A stretch of 64,000 nt of DNA from Cricetomys ansorgei (lineage: Eukaryota; Chordata; Mammalia; Rodentia; Nesomyidae), in assembly GCA_026225945.1 (NCBI GenBank), contig JAMJFZ010000811.1, positions 1,240,001 through 1,304,000 of the forward strand, in the 5' to 3' direction. Of the stretch, positions 46,891-59,320 are shown in pieces (the first letter of the stretch is position 1; each line of letters starts with the position of its first letter). The notes below the pieces were generated by a model, which worked only from the letters and a program-made list of their open reading frames with translations, was not told the origin of the DNA and did not search any database. The position numbers and the translations under genes are program-made.

Positions 46891-48604
46891 TATTTCTAAG
46901 CAGTTGCACAAACTCCTGCCATTTTGGAGTGGTCAATCCCTGTCTCTGTCTGTGAATCTGAACAATTCCTTAAGGCTATGCTTTAGGTGTGACTTACATA
47001 GAGACCACTCTCCTGTAATGGCCTCTCACTCCTGTGAGTGTCTGAGTTTAATCTGCAGATGATCAGTGCTGTGACAGGAATTGAGAACAATAGCAGAGTT
47101 AAGTGTGAACCTGATATGTTGTTTGAGAGACTCCTACACCAATAGACAACACCATGTCTTAAATGTAGGAGAAAAACCTAGCCTGTTTAGTTGATGGAAG
47201 CTACGGGGAGGGGGGGCGGTAAGTAAAATTGTTCTGGTTTCTACACAGAGAGGGAAGTCAGAAGGACTATCTGGGCCACAGCTTTGAGGAAATGCACCAA
47301 CAACATGAGAAATCAAGGACAGGAAGCCTCTTTACTGGTTCCATCCTGGTAACATTTGTTTATGGCCAATCTCTGCTCACTCCGAAAAACACATTGGTAG
47401 TTCCAAGCATTCAAGTGATGTTCAGTCCACACTGTTCACACATAAGCCTTTTAAGAGCTCTCTGTGTCTGCGTTATCATTCCTTCTCTGCCTACTTTGAA
47501 TGCTGCTCCATTCAAGACTCCACCAGCCCACTATAACAGCTCTCAAACAAAGCAAACAAACAACAACAAAAAACCTAACCCATGTACTTTTGATTTTTAC
47601 ACTTTCTTTTTCAGCTTACTTTCTCCCTCTGACTGTTTTAGCAGTATCTCAATGGGGTTTCCTCTAGTCTGGTTGCTCTTGCAGCTGTTTAGACTGACAC
47701 AAAGGAACACAAACACTCATGGGAGGATTGTTAATGTGTTATTTATTTTTCTCTACATGCCCAGGTAAGGTAGGGCTAAGTCAGTTCCAGTCAAATCTCC
47801 ATTCTACACTGTGTGAGAGCTATGACTGGTCATGCAATGAGGGAAGAGAAGAGAACTGACAGGAAGTGTGATGCAGTGGGAAGAGTCCAAAAGCAACCCT
47901 TCTTGGACCTTGGGGCATCTTTCTGGCAGCTACTAAGTTGCAACTTTTTCAAATGACCATAAGGGGGCAGCACCAAAAAACAAAAGACAAGTCCTAGAGT
48001 TTCAGAACAACTATCCTGTGCATGTGTTGTCAGGTGCTTGCCTAACCTTCCAGTCCAGTATTTACCGTTTCCATGCCGGTCATTTCTTTTCTCTATTCTA
48101 TTTCAAGAACTCACCTGCACCAATTTCTTAAGAAGGTCTCATAAGAGTTGAGTAGGAGACAGGACTTAGGTTTCCTTGGGGGCTTGAGTGGACCTTGAGT
48201 CCCAGTTTACTCATCTCTGCTGGTTCTCCCAAAGGCCCCAAGTAATCTATATTTGGGCAGCAGAACTGATAACTGACATGCTGGGGCTCAGAGCAGAAAG
48301 AGGCAGCAAAAAGGAGGTTTGTTCTGGCTTTGGGAAATCCACAGCGATTATGTAGGGCATGGGGGTGCATTTGGACAGTCTGTCTGCTTGGAGAAGTCTG
48401 TTATTAAATATCCCTTCTAAATTACAGTAGCCTGGTCCTGAGACTGTGTTCAGTGACTGTCTCAGAGAGGAATTCCTTTAAGCCTCTGGTAGGCCAGTAT
48501 CAATTATTACTTACCTCTGTGAGAGGACTCTCCAGTTCCAGCCTTCTGCCATTAAGAAGCAAGGCAATGGAAAACCATTTACGGGGAAAATGTAATATGC
48601 AAAA

Positions 48605-48635
<31 letters not shown>

Positions 48636-49323
48636 ATGCGCGTTGGACGTAGTGATAGTGACTGCTCATGAGAAGGAAACAGAGAAGATGAAAGCGAGGC
48701 TGGGAAGTAAAGCCATAGCCTCACTATGAGATGCTTTGTTAAGAGACAACAGAGTTCTGACTTTGTCTTCAAGGCTCAGGGCATCATCTATAAGCCTATA
48801 ATAAGAAGCCTGACAGCCCAAGCCATGTTTTTTAGAGGCAGTTGTGTAGCAGGTGGATTGGAGTAGGTATATAGGTTTGGAAGGGGTCTTCTCTTAGTTG
48901 GGGCAAGATGAGGCCCATATCTAGGTAGAAATATCATACAACTTGCAGGTTCTATGCTTCAGGACAGAGGTACGTAGCAGAATGGTGTGTGCACAGAGGA
49001 GAGAGTTGAGCCTGAACTGATAGGAGCTCACAAGGGAGAAGAGGTAGAAGAGGTGTGCCTGTTGCCACCAGATCGTGGCAGCAGCTGCACTCACTGCTTT
49101 TCTTTCGGTGTCTCCACTGCCTCTGGTTTCAGTGACACACCCCAGGTAGGCACAGTGTGGATCAACTCTCAGACAGACCTTAGGGCCTCCTGATAGTATT
49201 CTGTCCTGTTTTATGTCAATCACCTGGAATGATGGTTTTTCTTTACTCTCTTCTCCCCACTCCCTAGAACATCAAAACATGTTTTCACAGTACTCTGTGA
49301 TGAAAATGATTGATCATGTAGTG
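46891..49323. other. Intergenic with (GT)n, no gene seen
   Basis: A (GT)n run at 48607-48634 is the only clear simple repeat. The 179-residue plus-strand frame at 47229-47768 has no recognisable domain and spans A-rich and pyrimidine-rich stretches, so I do not call it a gene. Confidence 0.45.
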
Positions 49324-49546
49324 CAGTGAGTCTCAACCTGTGAGTCATGAACCCTTTGGGGGTCAAACGACCCTTGCACAGGAGTTGCCTAAGATGATCT
49401 GTATATCAGAGATTTATACCACCATTCATAGTATTATCAAAATTACAGTTATATAGTAGAAACAAAAATATTTTATGATTGAGGGTAGCCAGAACATGAG
49501 GGAGTGTATTAAATGGTCACAATATTACGAAGGTTGAAAACCACTG
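49324..49546 (+). mobile_element. hAT-Charlie-type non-autonomous DNA transposon (URR1-like)
   Basis: It has terminal inverted repeats: CAGTGAGTCTCAACCT at the left and AGGTTGAAAACCACTG at the right. The interior ('ttgggggtcaaacgacccttgcacaggagttgcctaagatgat', 'aaaattacagttatatagtagaaac') fits the rodent URR1 family. Flanking octamers (atgtagtg and acttagag) agree at five of eight positions, an eroded 8 bp target duplication. At 223 bases it cannot encode a transposase. Confidence 0.85.
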
Positions 49547-50413
49547 ACTTAGAGGAAAGGAATTACTTAAAAAAACCCAACAGACTTTTAAGGGTCTCAC
49601 TGGAGATTCTGGCTCTCTAGGCTCAGTGGAGCAGGTTCAGATAATCAAGAATTACTTCATTTAGAAATGTGAGAATTTCATACATGGGTACATTATAATT
49701 TGATCATATACACTCCTTCTTTCCCTTCAACATCTTCTAGACCTCTCCATCCCAACTCCATATAAGATAATTTTATCAGGGGACTTTGAGAAATGACACA
49801 CAGACTTAGAAACATCTGTCTTGAAAACAAGTTCTAGGATGAGTTTTCATTCTTGTCATAAATCAGATTATGTTAGGTCAGAGGCAGTCAGATACCAAAC
49901 CACTTGTTAGACCTAATCCTTCCCAAAGCCTAGAATGCACCAGAAGAGACAGTGTCAGAATGGGAGGTCTGTGCAGATCTGATGGGATGTAGCCAGGATT
50001 TGTGGTCAGATCAGCAACACCAGTTCTGAAAATGAAGGATTTTTTGAGTGTTTGATGAGTAGGCACTCACTCACCAAGATTAATAGGATGGCATCACAAT
50101 TTTGTTTTGTAGGGTTGGGACCTTAGAGGGTCGGGATGAAGTATGGATGTTCAGAGGGATATGTAGAAGAAGAAAAACTTTGGATCTGGTTAATTTTGGT
50201 GTGTGTTGTTTGTTAATTTGTAATTTTTATAATAAAAGTTATAAAATTAAAAATAGGAAGAATGAGAACAGAAAGAGGTGTGGGCCCAGGATACTTGGGT
50301 ATTTTAAAAATTAAATCTTTTAAAACTATTGCTTCTTCAACGTCTTTTCATCATTAGTGCTTCCACTTTTCTGAGACATAACTGAATGTTGTTTTTTCTT
50401 TTCTCTTTTCCAG
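49547..50413. other. Or51d1 proximal 5' flank or intron
   Basis: An L1 3' UTR-like antisense fragment lies at about 49670-49765 ('catacatgggtacattataatttgatcatatacactcc'). The rest is AT-rich. No coding signal is seen, and the stretch probably belongs to the intron before the Or51d1 coding exon. Confidence 0.45.
50392..50413 (+). promoter_or_regulatory. Or51d1: 3' splice site of the Or51d1 coding exon
   Basis: An uninterrupted pyrimidine tract ends 'cttttctcttttccag', 14 bases before the ATG at 50428. It shows that the longer open frame reaching back to 50386 is intronic and decides the start codon. Confidence 0.7.
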
Positions 50414-50427
50414 TCTCTGGATCTGGT

Positions 50428-51402
50428 ATGCAGACACCACAGACCCTGGTTCCTCTTATCACCGCTCTTAATGGAAGTCTGGCCCATCCAGCCTCTTTTC
50501 TACTGGTAGGCATCCCTGGTCTGGGATGTAATGTCCACTTTTGGTTGTCTTTCCCCTTATGTTGTATGTATGCAGTAGCCACACTGGGCAACCTGGCCAT
50601 CATCCTCATCATTCGTGTGGAGAGGCGCTTGCACGAACCCATGTACCTCTTCTTAGCCATGCTTTCTAGCATTGACCTGGTCCTCTCTTCTGTCACCATG
50701 CCCAAAATGGCCAGCTTGTTCATGACTGGCATTCAGGAGATTGACTTCAACTTCTGCTTGAGTCAAATGTTTCTTATCCACGCTCTATCAGCTATGGAAT
50801 CTGCTGTTCTGCTGGCCATGGCTTTTGACCGCTTTGTGGCCATCTGCTACCCATTACGCCATGCTTCTGTGCTCACAGGACCTACTGTGGCCAAGATTGG
50901 GCTTGCTTCCCTGACCAGGGGATTTGTATTCTTCTTCCCTCTGCCCTTCCTTTTGAAGCGGTTGTCATACTGCCGAACACATACTGTCACACACTCTTTT
51001 TGTCTTCATCAAGATATTATGAAGCTATCCTGTACTGATACCAAAGTCAATGTAGTTTATGGACTCTTCATTATTCTCTCTGTCATGGGTGTGGACTCTG
51101 TCTTCATTGCTTTATCCTATATCCTCATCCTGAGGGCTGTGTTGAAGCTGTCAACTCAAGGGGCAGCACTCAAGGCTTTCAATACCTGCATCTGCCATCT
51201 CTGTGCTGTCCTGGTTTTCTATGTGCCCCTCATTGGGCTATCAGTGGTGCACAGGCTGGGTGGTCCCACATCATTGCTCCATGTGGTTATGGCTAATATC
51301 TATCTCCTGTTACCACCTGTCGTCAACCCCATTGTCTATGGAGCAAAGACCAAGGAGATCCGTTCAAGGGTTATCCGTGTGTTCTCACAGGAAGGCAGGT
51401 GA
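50428..51402 (+). CDS. Or51d1: Olfactory receptor 51D1
   Basis: Intact 324-residue class I receptor, the same length as human OR51D1 and closely matching it as I recall (MQxPQxLVP start, RVERRLHEPMYLF, GIQEI near TM3, RGFVFFFPLPF in TM4, HTVTHSFCLHQDIMKL in ECL2). Asn15 lies in an NGS glycosylation site; GN at 54-55; TM3 Cys110; DRF at 134-136 followed by VAIC; KAFNTCICH before TM6; NPIVYGAKTKEI in TM7. The expected role is odorant receptor signalling through G-olf. It sits immediately downstream of the Trim68 promoter region on the opposite strand, as in human, which supports orthology. The start is the ATG just after the splice acceptor. Confidence 0.96.
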   Translation: MQTPQTLVPLITALNGSLAHPASFLLVGIPGLGCNVHFWLSFPLCCMYAVATLGNLAIILIIRVERRLHEPMYLFLAMLSSIDLVLSSVTMPKMASLFMTGIQEIDFNFCLSQMFLIHALSAMESAVLLAMAFDRFVAICYPLRHASVLTGPTVAKIGLASLTRGFVFFFPLPFLLKRLSYCRTHTVTHSFCLHQDIMKLSCTDTKVNVVYGLFIILSVMGVDSVFIALSYILILRAVLKLSTQGAALKAFNTCICHLCAVLVFYVPLIGLSVVHRLGGPTSLLHVVMANIYLLLPPVVNPIVYGAKTKEIRSRVIRVFSQEGR

Positions 51403-52380
51403 GGACACCCAGCCTGGTGTCCTCAGAAATACCAAAGATGAAAGGAGGAGGATCTTCAGAAAGACTTTATGAATGCAGTATGCAACCCACTCAGCTTCTA
51501 ATTGTGTTAATGGAAAGAGTGTATTTTTGCCTCTGGGAATACTTCAATACAGAACTTATGACTTGTCTGGACAGACCATCATGAAGATCAGTTGTCCTAT
51601 GGTCTCTGCTATAATAGCTGTGCCATCTTCCTTCCTCCTAACTAGAAAATACATGTGGCAGGCCATAAACATCACATCTTATGATTCTTCAGTTTTGATG
51701 TATATTTTTTGATAGTGCTAGATCCCATGTATACATGTCAGTGAGCCTGTGTTGATATATAGCTTATTAATCATTCCTCAAAGTAGTTAACATAACTGAG
51801 GGTAATGAAAGCATTTGAAGGAGATATAATAGTAGAGGATTTAGATGCCATGCAATGTTGAGCTGTCTTCATACCTGTGCATGCATTTATATGGAATCTG
51901 TCAATGTCCACCTGTGTGGCTTCTTGGAGACTATAACTTCTATAAGGATGTTGTCTGTTTTGGTTTTGGGCATACGCAGGTATGTTTATATAGAATTGAG
52001 GGAGGGAGAGGGAAGCAAGAATATATGCTAGCTGTCTCCTGGTGAATGTGTTTCCGTGTCCTGATGTGTGTATATGTCATAAATGATGTCACTGACTGTA
52101 CCTTTACTGTGTTTATGAGATGTATATCAGTTGGTGTGTGATATACGTCTGTGTAAGACTACTGATTTGTGCATCTTTATGGTGGGGAAGTATATTTGTT
52201 TTTTATCTTCTTTTTGGTCCTATCTGTTATTTGTAGAATGTGATGCACTCATCTGTGGGTGTGCAGTATTGGGATGGTCAGTTCTTCAGCTTGTGTGCTG
52301 TTTGTCTTTTAGCACATGTCTGTACTACTTCTATGTGCATAGAGCATAGAGTTTTTTATATGAATGTGATGTGTATGATG

Positions 52381-52381
52381 T

Positions 52382-52419
<38 letters not shown>
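52381..52419 (+). repeat. (GT)n microsatellite
   Basis: Nineteen or so GT units with one TT interruption. Confidence 0.9.
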
Positions 52420-52421
<2 letters not shown>

Positions 52422-53096
52422 CTATTTGTGCCTTGGTTGATCATTTATTTTGGGGACATATTTACAGCAAGTATTTCTCAGACACATTTCCCATATTTAT
52501 CAGTTTTGGATTATGTGGCTCAAGCCTCAGCACAGACTTGGTATTTCCGGATTGATAAGTGGTTTCAGTGTGGAGCTGTGGGTGGAGGTAGAAGATGGAA
52601 GAAGCCTGGTTGCCAGCAGCAAGAAGAATGGCTGTGAGAATATTTGGCTTGCTTAAACTCTGTTAATCTATAATAACAAAATTATTGTTTTGGAAGTATA
52701 AGTGTGTTATAAAAAGAAAGTACATGGAAAATTATGTATTCATGTGTTAGTATTTGGGAACATCCTGTTTTTTTTTTTTAATATGTAACTTGTAACCATT
52801 CATTGGAAAAATAGAATTTGTGATTATTATGTGTTTTCTCTTATTTAAGGGACTTCGCCTAAAACGTATATAAATTACATGAGAAAAATACAACAGTGTT
52901 AGCTTACAAGATGTGTGTGTGTGTATGTATGTATGTTTAAGTTTTGCTTCTTCCACAAGTTGTATGTGAATGTGTTTATGTGTGATTTTATGGAGAGAGG
53001 GAAAAAAGGTGGAATGGATACAGAAGGTTAAAGGAAGAGGGAAATCTGAATAAAGAGCTTTAAGAGCGTTTGTGATCTATCCATGAGAGTTCTGTC

Positions 53097-53111
53097 CCCC
53101 CCCCCCCCCCC
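53097..53111 (+). repeat. Poly-C run
   Basis: About fourteen consecutive C followed by GCAG. It resembles an extreme polypyrimidine tract, but I see no exon after it. Confidence 0.85.
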
Positions 53112-54159
53112 GCAGACTCCACACCTCCTCTTTGGAACTGTGACCTGCTGGACTTTGTTGATACACAAGACATTTATGTGTTTGTATGTGTCATTACATT
53201 CGTCTGACTCCACATCCATCCTGGGACCCCTGACCTCTAGCTGAAGCTGGACTTCAGGAAAACTAACTGTAACACCGGTAATACTGAACAGTGAAACAAG
53301 ATGAAAGATCAACTAAAAACCACATTTATTTAAATATAATTGTTGTTAACTTATTTCAAAAATTAAGTCACTCAGTTTCATGTGGAAATTATCTTCTAAC
53401 TTTGTAAATGTTCTCTTACTATTTTTTACCCTTAAGAGAAACCAGATAACATTGATCTTCCGTGGCTGGTCAGGAGTGTAGAGAGGGTTAAAGAAACCAC
53501 ATCACATTCTCTTTCCTTGGCTTCAATATGCCATGGAATAGAAGGCAGAGGCATTATCCCTGGGGACCTGTGTTTTGTATCCGTTAGCCATAGGGTCCAG
53601 AAACTGAGAGTGAATGAGGTCTTTAGGGTTTTAGAGGATGGGACCACTGGGTTCCAGGCTGAACAAGGACCTAATCAGCAATCACAAAAGGAAAGGTGGG
53701 GGATAAGGAATATGCCAGGATGGAGATACGCTATTAGCCATGGAGTCTCTGAAAATTTATTTGTCTTTACTCTGGCTGTTTCACAACTTTGTGAAGAAAT
53801 TGTGAAATGCCCTTACACATACCACAGACACAAAAATGAGTTTCTTCTGTCCTTTTCTTATTCTAACCACACATTTGGGTTTTGGCCTAAGTATCCTAGC
53901 TGGCAAAGGTCCATTTTCAAAGGACTCTAGAGACCACCTACCCAGTGCTCCTCCTTCCCCACAGCCTAGGCTCATCCTTTTAGGGTGTGGAAGCTTGGAA
54001 TGGAGCCAACACCGCAGTAGGCTGGTGAGGAGTATCCGCTGATGGACCCATGGATATAGCCTGCGCCCCCAACAAAGAGGAGTGGAAAGAGGAAGGCGGG
54101 AAAACTAATAAAGAGCCCTGAGCAGACCATAGAAAGAGGTGGAGACTGAAGAGGCTGGA

Positions 54160-54236
54160 CTTCTTTTCAGCCTACAGACCTCTTCCGGGAAGAGTGCCGG
54201 GGGAAAAGGGACACAGGCTCCCGCAGAACAGCCAGG
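54160..54236 (+). promoter_or_regulatory. Or51e1: Candidate non-coding first exon of Or51e1 with 5' splice site
   Basis: A moderately GC-rich stretch ends CCAGG|GTGAGTACAG (cut after 54236), a strong donor match. An AT-rich element ('actaataaagagcc') lies about 60 bases before. The Or51e1 coding exon acceptor is 7.4 kb downstream. Human OR51E1 has a 5' non-coding exon several kb upstream, so spacing and strand fit. This is inference from motif and layout only; the left end of the exon is arbitrary. Confidence 0.35.
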
Positions 54237-54459
54237 GTGAGTACAGTAGGGGGCATGCACTGGGTATGGGGGTCACTTGTAGCTGAGGGTCTTCCATGAC
54301 ACCTCTTGAGAGGATGAGAAACCTGGCTGTGAAGAATCAGAGTGGGATTGGGGGTGTGGAGAAGCCTCTCACCCAAAGGACAGGCAATCTTATCATAATG
54401 AAAGGTGAAGATGTTAAATGTTGCCTAAAAATATTTTTTAAGTATCTTTTTTTTTTGTT

Positions 54460-54800
54460 TTTCAGTGAGTGGTTTACTGGGAACTATGGAGAGGCTGGCA
54501 GGGGATATGAGCAGAACAGCTTGGGCTGGAGTGGGACCGGGGTCAGACTGGAGTTGTGGTTTCAGTATACAGACATGGATGGCTGGGCTGTTACTATGGT
54601 CCAAGTCCAGGCTGTGATGGGAAGTCAGACTACAGCTATGGCTTCATTGGGGGACCCGGGGTGGAGTCAGGGCTCAATCGGCACTCTGTTATCAAGAGTC
54701 AGGTTAAGGCTGAGACTTAGACTTGGTCCCCAGGGCCAAGGCTCCAGCTCTGATCCTGACTCAGTTCTGTGCCTAAGACAGAGGTCCAGTTTCTAGCGCA
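54460..54800 (+). pseudogene. Possible decayed Gly/Tyr/Ser-rich coding remnant
   Basis: Conceptual translation gives a Gly/Tyr-rich run in one frame (NYGEAGRGYEQ) and, after a shift, another (CYYGPSPGCDGKSDYSYGF) in the next frame, followed by VIKSQVKAET and stop. This pattern could be a frameshifted old coding fragment or simply a purine-rich tract. A T-run ending 'tttttcag' precedes it. I do not recognise the parent protein. Confidence 0.2.
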
Positions 54801-54939
54801 TTTAAAAGGTAGCTTGATGTCTCTACTGCCGACTCCCTTGCTTTGAATTCTTTGCCTTTAGATGCACTAAAGCCCTTGTGGCTTTCCAACTGAGGTGTAT
54901 TCTCTCTCACTTTGGGTCTTGCCTTTGCCAGATGTACTT

Positions 54940-54942
<3 letters not shown>

Positions 54943-55000
<58 letters not shown>
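54943..55000 (+). repeat. (CA)n microsatellite
   Basis: About 29 uninterrupted CA units, the longest dinucleotide CA run in the window. Confidence 0.95.
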
Positions 55001-55004
<4 letters not shown>

Positions 55005-58000
55005 TAAGTCTGTTGTTTAAGTTTCTCTGAGTTCCTCAGAGTTATAGCAAAGCTCTCAAGAATGGTCAACACAGCGCTACATGACCTGGCCCTTAGCCCC
55101 GTCTGAATTTCTCTCAAAGTCTTCCTCACTCTTAGTGTTGGCATTTTGAGCTTTGTGTTCATGAACTCACAGACTCATTCTTGCCTTAAAATCTTTTCCT
55201 CTTGTGATCTCCCAAGGCTGAGATGCTCTTTTCCCAGGCCTTAGAAGGCTGCTAAGCTTGCATGCCATCTTCTCTGACTCCTGTCTGGACCAGGTCTATT
55301 CTATCCCTCCTACTTATCTTCAGTGCACTTGTCTTTACTTGCAATTTTCTTCCCCATGCCTTCACTTTTTGTCATTGTCAGCGCAGTGTATGGGCTGCAA
55401 GAAAGTTGTGATATTGTCTGTTCATCCACTGAAAGCCATGATGTTGTCTGTTCATCCACCATTTGACACTTCTGAGTGGGTATCTCCTCACCTCACCGAA
55501 TCCCTGATCCAGTGCAACCAGTCATGCAAACCTTAACTTGCCAACAGTGCTTCAGGGAACCCTCTGAGCCTGAAGACCTTGGCAGGCTATTGTTACTTTT
55601 GCTTCTGAGAGGCTGCAGCTCAGCCTTGGCCTCACACTCCCCACAATACGCTGTGACTGTGCTGGTCTCAGTCTTTCCATATATCCGGAGGTCTGGAGCT
55701 GAGCCTGTTTACTCTGCACCCCAGTGTCTCTGCTGCCTTGTGTAGTGCTGGGCAGGCAGGAGTCAGCCAAGAACACCTGCTGGGTAGAAACGAGTGCACT
55801 GAGCAAAGTCCCTTGTGAGGCATTTATCATGCTCCAGACTTGCAGGCAGCAGTCACATGCCAGACTAGCCTCACAGGCTACCAATAATCATCCCCAGCTT
55901 CACCAGCTTTTAGAGTACTAACCTGGCCTCAAGTGGAGGGGTAGGAGCCTGAGTCCCAGGAACTCTTTCTGGAGCGACTTTAGGGATGAGACTGACTTGA
56001 GTGGGTGGTACAGGATGGAAACTTCATTCTATGTTTTTTTTGGAAATTTCCATCTTTTGAGTACTAGCTTGGCCATTAAAGACACGAATGACCACCGTCC
56101 TTCAAGGTTCACTTGCAACACTGATTCCAAGCAAATTTTTAGAGCACAGTGATTGTTAATAGTTTGGGTAAATGTGGTTCTGGGGATACTACTCATTTGA
56201 AGTGCTAAGAAAAGGTCAATTTCCCCAAGAATCAAGTGTCAATTCTTCAGGATGCAGCCCTAGTATTGCCCCCGAGGCCTGTCCTTCCTTGCTGGGAATG
56301 GAAGTAGGAACCAGAGACTCCCAGCCCTGTCTGGGCTCTACTTTAAGAACATTCTCTTCCAAATATGCCAACAAAGGCTGGAGGTAACATCAGAGTCTCT
56401 TATATAGTTGTTCTGGGTGTGGGACACTCTATGCTTTTATCCCTGATAAGGACAAAGGCCACAATTCCCACCCTCATTCCCTCTTATCCCTGTCACATTT
56501 CCCTAAGGAGGGAGAGCTGCCTACGTGTCCTGATCTCCAAAGAGGCTCCTGGACTCAGGCCATTCAGTTTGCATTCTTTAGATTTAACATGGAAATTGTT
56601 CCTAAAAGTCTTCACTATTAAGGAGGGTGTGAGAAGAACTGGACAGGCTTGGCATATTGGAAGCATATAGACCGGTCACCCAGAGCTTTCATCTTTACAT
56701 TGTTACCTGTCAAGTGGTATTGCTACCTGCTGAAAAGTTGGTGAAAGGCTCTGACTAGACTAGAAGGTCGTTGGTAGAGAACAGAATTCTTCTTCTCTAC
56801 TTCTGTGGGGCCTGACAATGCCACAGTCACAGGAATTGGGCCTGGAAGAGAAGAATGACCCACACCTTCACCTAGGAGAGTCCTCTGTTATTTCCCAATG
56901 TTTGCTCTAGGATTATACCTGGGCAAGTATCCCATTTAAATAGATCCTTGTCTTGCCTTGCCTCCGGTCAGGATTTGTCAGCTTTTAGATGCATGTCAAA
57001 GTAGTATGTCAAAGGCAGCCTAAGAAAAGAGGATAGGGGTTAGCTTAGGCTGTTTCTACTGTACTCATCAATTGTTAAGTCACAGAAATTAACCTCTTGG
57101 AGTCCCAGTTTTCTCATCTCTCATAAGGAAAGAGAACTCCATCTGTTCTGCAGAGCTCTTCTCAGCTGAGAGATAATAATGGTATACTGGTACAACACGC
57201 TGTCTGGTATATTGTAGGCATCAGTAAGCTCTAGTAATACCACAAAAGAAGTCAGGGCTGGGAGGTTGCTTCATTGTTCTCAGGTCAGAAGAGAGGGCAT
57301 ACATCCCTGCCAACTTTCCCATAGTCTATAAGAACAACAGACAGTAGTTCTGATGAAGCATGGGCAGGCTGGTGAGAAGGGGCTGATCTGGTATTGGATA
57401 GGTGCTTTAAAGGCTGGGAGAAAGACTGAGATCCCAAAGTAGATTTAGACTCTGTATAGGTGGAGTCTGCTACTCTCTGATTCCAGAGAAAAGGGTAAGA
57501 TGCCCGAACAGTTCCCAGAGAAGCATCCCCAGGACTCACTAAGTTAGTTTGACATTTTAGGGAAAAATAAAGAACAGGGCTACTCCTTTGGGATTAGTAT
57601 AGTGTGTGGGCTTTCTACAGAAAAAGAAAGAGAAAAAAATCTTTTCTAGTTTACTTTTCCTTGGTTTTGTTTTATTTTAAAAATAGAATGATTTATTTCC
57701 AACTTGCTCAGAAGCTCCCAGCCGTCTCTTGAGTGGGAGAGGATCTAATTGGGAACCGGCGCTCAGCTCACAAGCTCCTGGACGCTGTTCCTTCTCTCGG
57801 TTATCATTTGGAGATCTGTAGGAGACTGGCACATGTCAGGGCCGTGCAGTGTAAAGGGTGACACCCAGGCTGTCTGAACTCTTAGCTGTTCCTTCGTTTC
57901 TCATTCCCACAGATTCTGAGGTCCAGACCTCATTTTGTGCTGCCGAGGTACCTCCCTTCCGGGCCAACTTCCCCTGTTTTGATTTCTGTCACCTCTATAC

Positions 58001-59063
58001 CAGGGTCTAGGCCTGACCCTGTGAGAGACTGAGTATATTTGTACACATGTGTACGGGTATGTGTATAGACTGAGTCCATAAAGATGTTGAGTGAAATTAA
58101 GGTGAGCTGGGAGAAAAGAAGATCTCATTTTATATATTTTCACTAATTCTCAATATTGTGTTCATGCCCTTTAGCATAACTGACCTCACATAAGTTCACA
58201 GTAGCATGATGAAGTTGTTATTATCTGAGATAATAATGATTAACAACAACAACAACAACAATAATAATATAATTTACTACCTCAAGATTTGAGGGTACTC
58301 ATGTTTCCATTCCAATGGATTCTACTCACAGCATCAGTCTGCTCACAGAGGCCATAAAATTTCATATGCCAACCCATGACTTTTCCCAATTTGCTTCCTA
58401 AAATGAACCATATTTTAATCTTGGGAATCTGCCTGCTCGCCCCTGTCTGCTCGTGTGAACTGCTGGGTGGCATGGATAGCCAGCCTTCTGGAGCACTGGA
58501 GTCTCTTCTGCTTAAGACCTCCAGGAGAGGAATCCTAGGTGATACTTTCCCTTAAACACGATTGTGTTGCATATCCTCTTCGCACTTATCAGAGCCACGA
58601 CATTGCAGCTGCTTTGTGCTTCACTTTTTTGGTATATACTCACATGCCCTTTGTTCATTTCTAAAGATTCCTGTTCTTCCCTTTAAGACTACCCTGCACT
58701 GACCCTGTGTATGTTCTTCCTGTCTCTACTGCAGTTTGGATACTGGGCAATCTTATCTACCCTGTCCCTGCGTTATCTGCATCAGATGCTCACTGAGGGA
58801 GTCTTCCATTAGTAAAACTCATTTCATCATGGATAAGATAATTTGATGCTAATTAATAAATAGATTACTGTTCTTAGCATTAAAGAACTTACAATTCAGG
58901 GAAAAATAAGTGGTTCTTATTATCAGGAGACTAAATGCATGAAAGGGGACCCTAACAAAGTTATTTGGGGATGCAGAACAGGAAATGGTTAATTATACCC
59001 CAGGGAAAGGAGCTTAGGAAAAGTAACATAAGAGAGAGAAAATAAGGGGGCATATAAAGAATA

Positions 59064-59136
59064 CCTGTGGGATCAAATCCAGGGTTTCCTGTATGCGTGG
59101 CAAGTACTCTACCAGCTGAGCTATACTTCCAGCCTT
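59064..59136 (-). repeat. ID/tRNA-Ala-like SINE fragment, antisense
   Basis: 'gtgggatcaaatccagggtttcctgtatgcgtggcaagtactctaccagctgagctatacttccagcc' is the reverse complement of an ID-type or B4 head containing A- and B-box remnants. It is not a functional tRNA gene: it lacks a matching acceptor stem. Confidence 0.75.
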
Positions 59137-59320
59137 TACCTGGGGATTTGGCCCAGGTAATATAGGCAATGGCCTGATTTTATCTGGTCAGTATTGGTGT
59201 TGTGAAGATGAGGAAGCTTACATTGGAACATGGCACCCAGTATCATGGTATCTAGCTTGTGTGACTGGTGATCAACATCAAGGAAAAAAGAAACAGCATT
59301 ATAACTTTTGTGCTCACTGC

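Larger units (their letters stand above)
51403..54159. other. Intergenic, TG-rich, no gene seen
   Basis: About 51720-52440 is rich in TGTG-containing low-complexity DNA with a clean (GT)n at 52381-52419. A run of about 14 C lies at 53097-53111 directly before 'gcag'. The short frames have no domain resemblance. Confidence 0.5.

Noticed and set aside
47229..47768. 179-residue plus-strand frame
   Set aside because: No domain, no conserved context, and low-complexity Asn/Lys and Phe/Leu stretches; most likely a chance frame.
50386..50427. Longer start for Or51d1
   Set aside because: The extra codons are a pyrimidine tract with an AG acceptor at 50413, so they are intronic; the extension also begins at a TTG.
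868..55000. Multiple tandem repeats as a possible CRISPR-like array
   Set aside because: They are ordinary mono-, di- and tetranucleotide microsatellites with no spacers, and the DNA is mammalian.
59064..59136. tRNA-Ala-like sequence as a real tRNA gene
   Set aside because: It is an antisense ID/B4-type SINE head without a complete cloverleaf.
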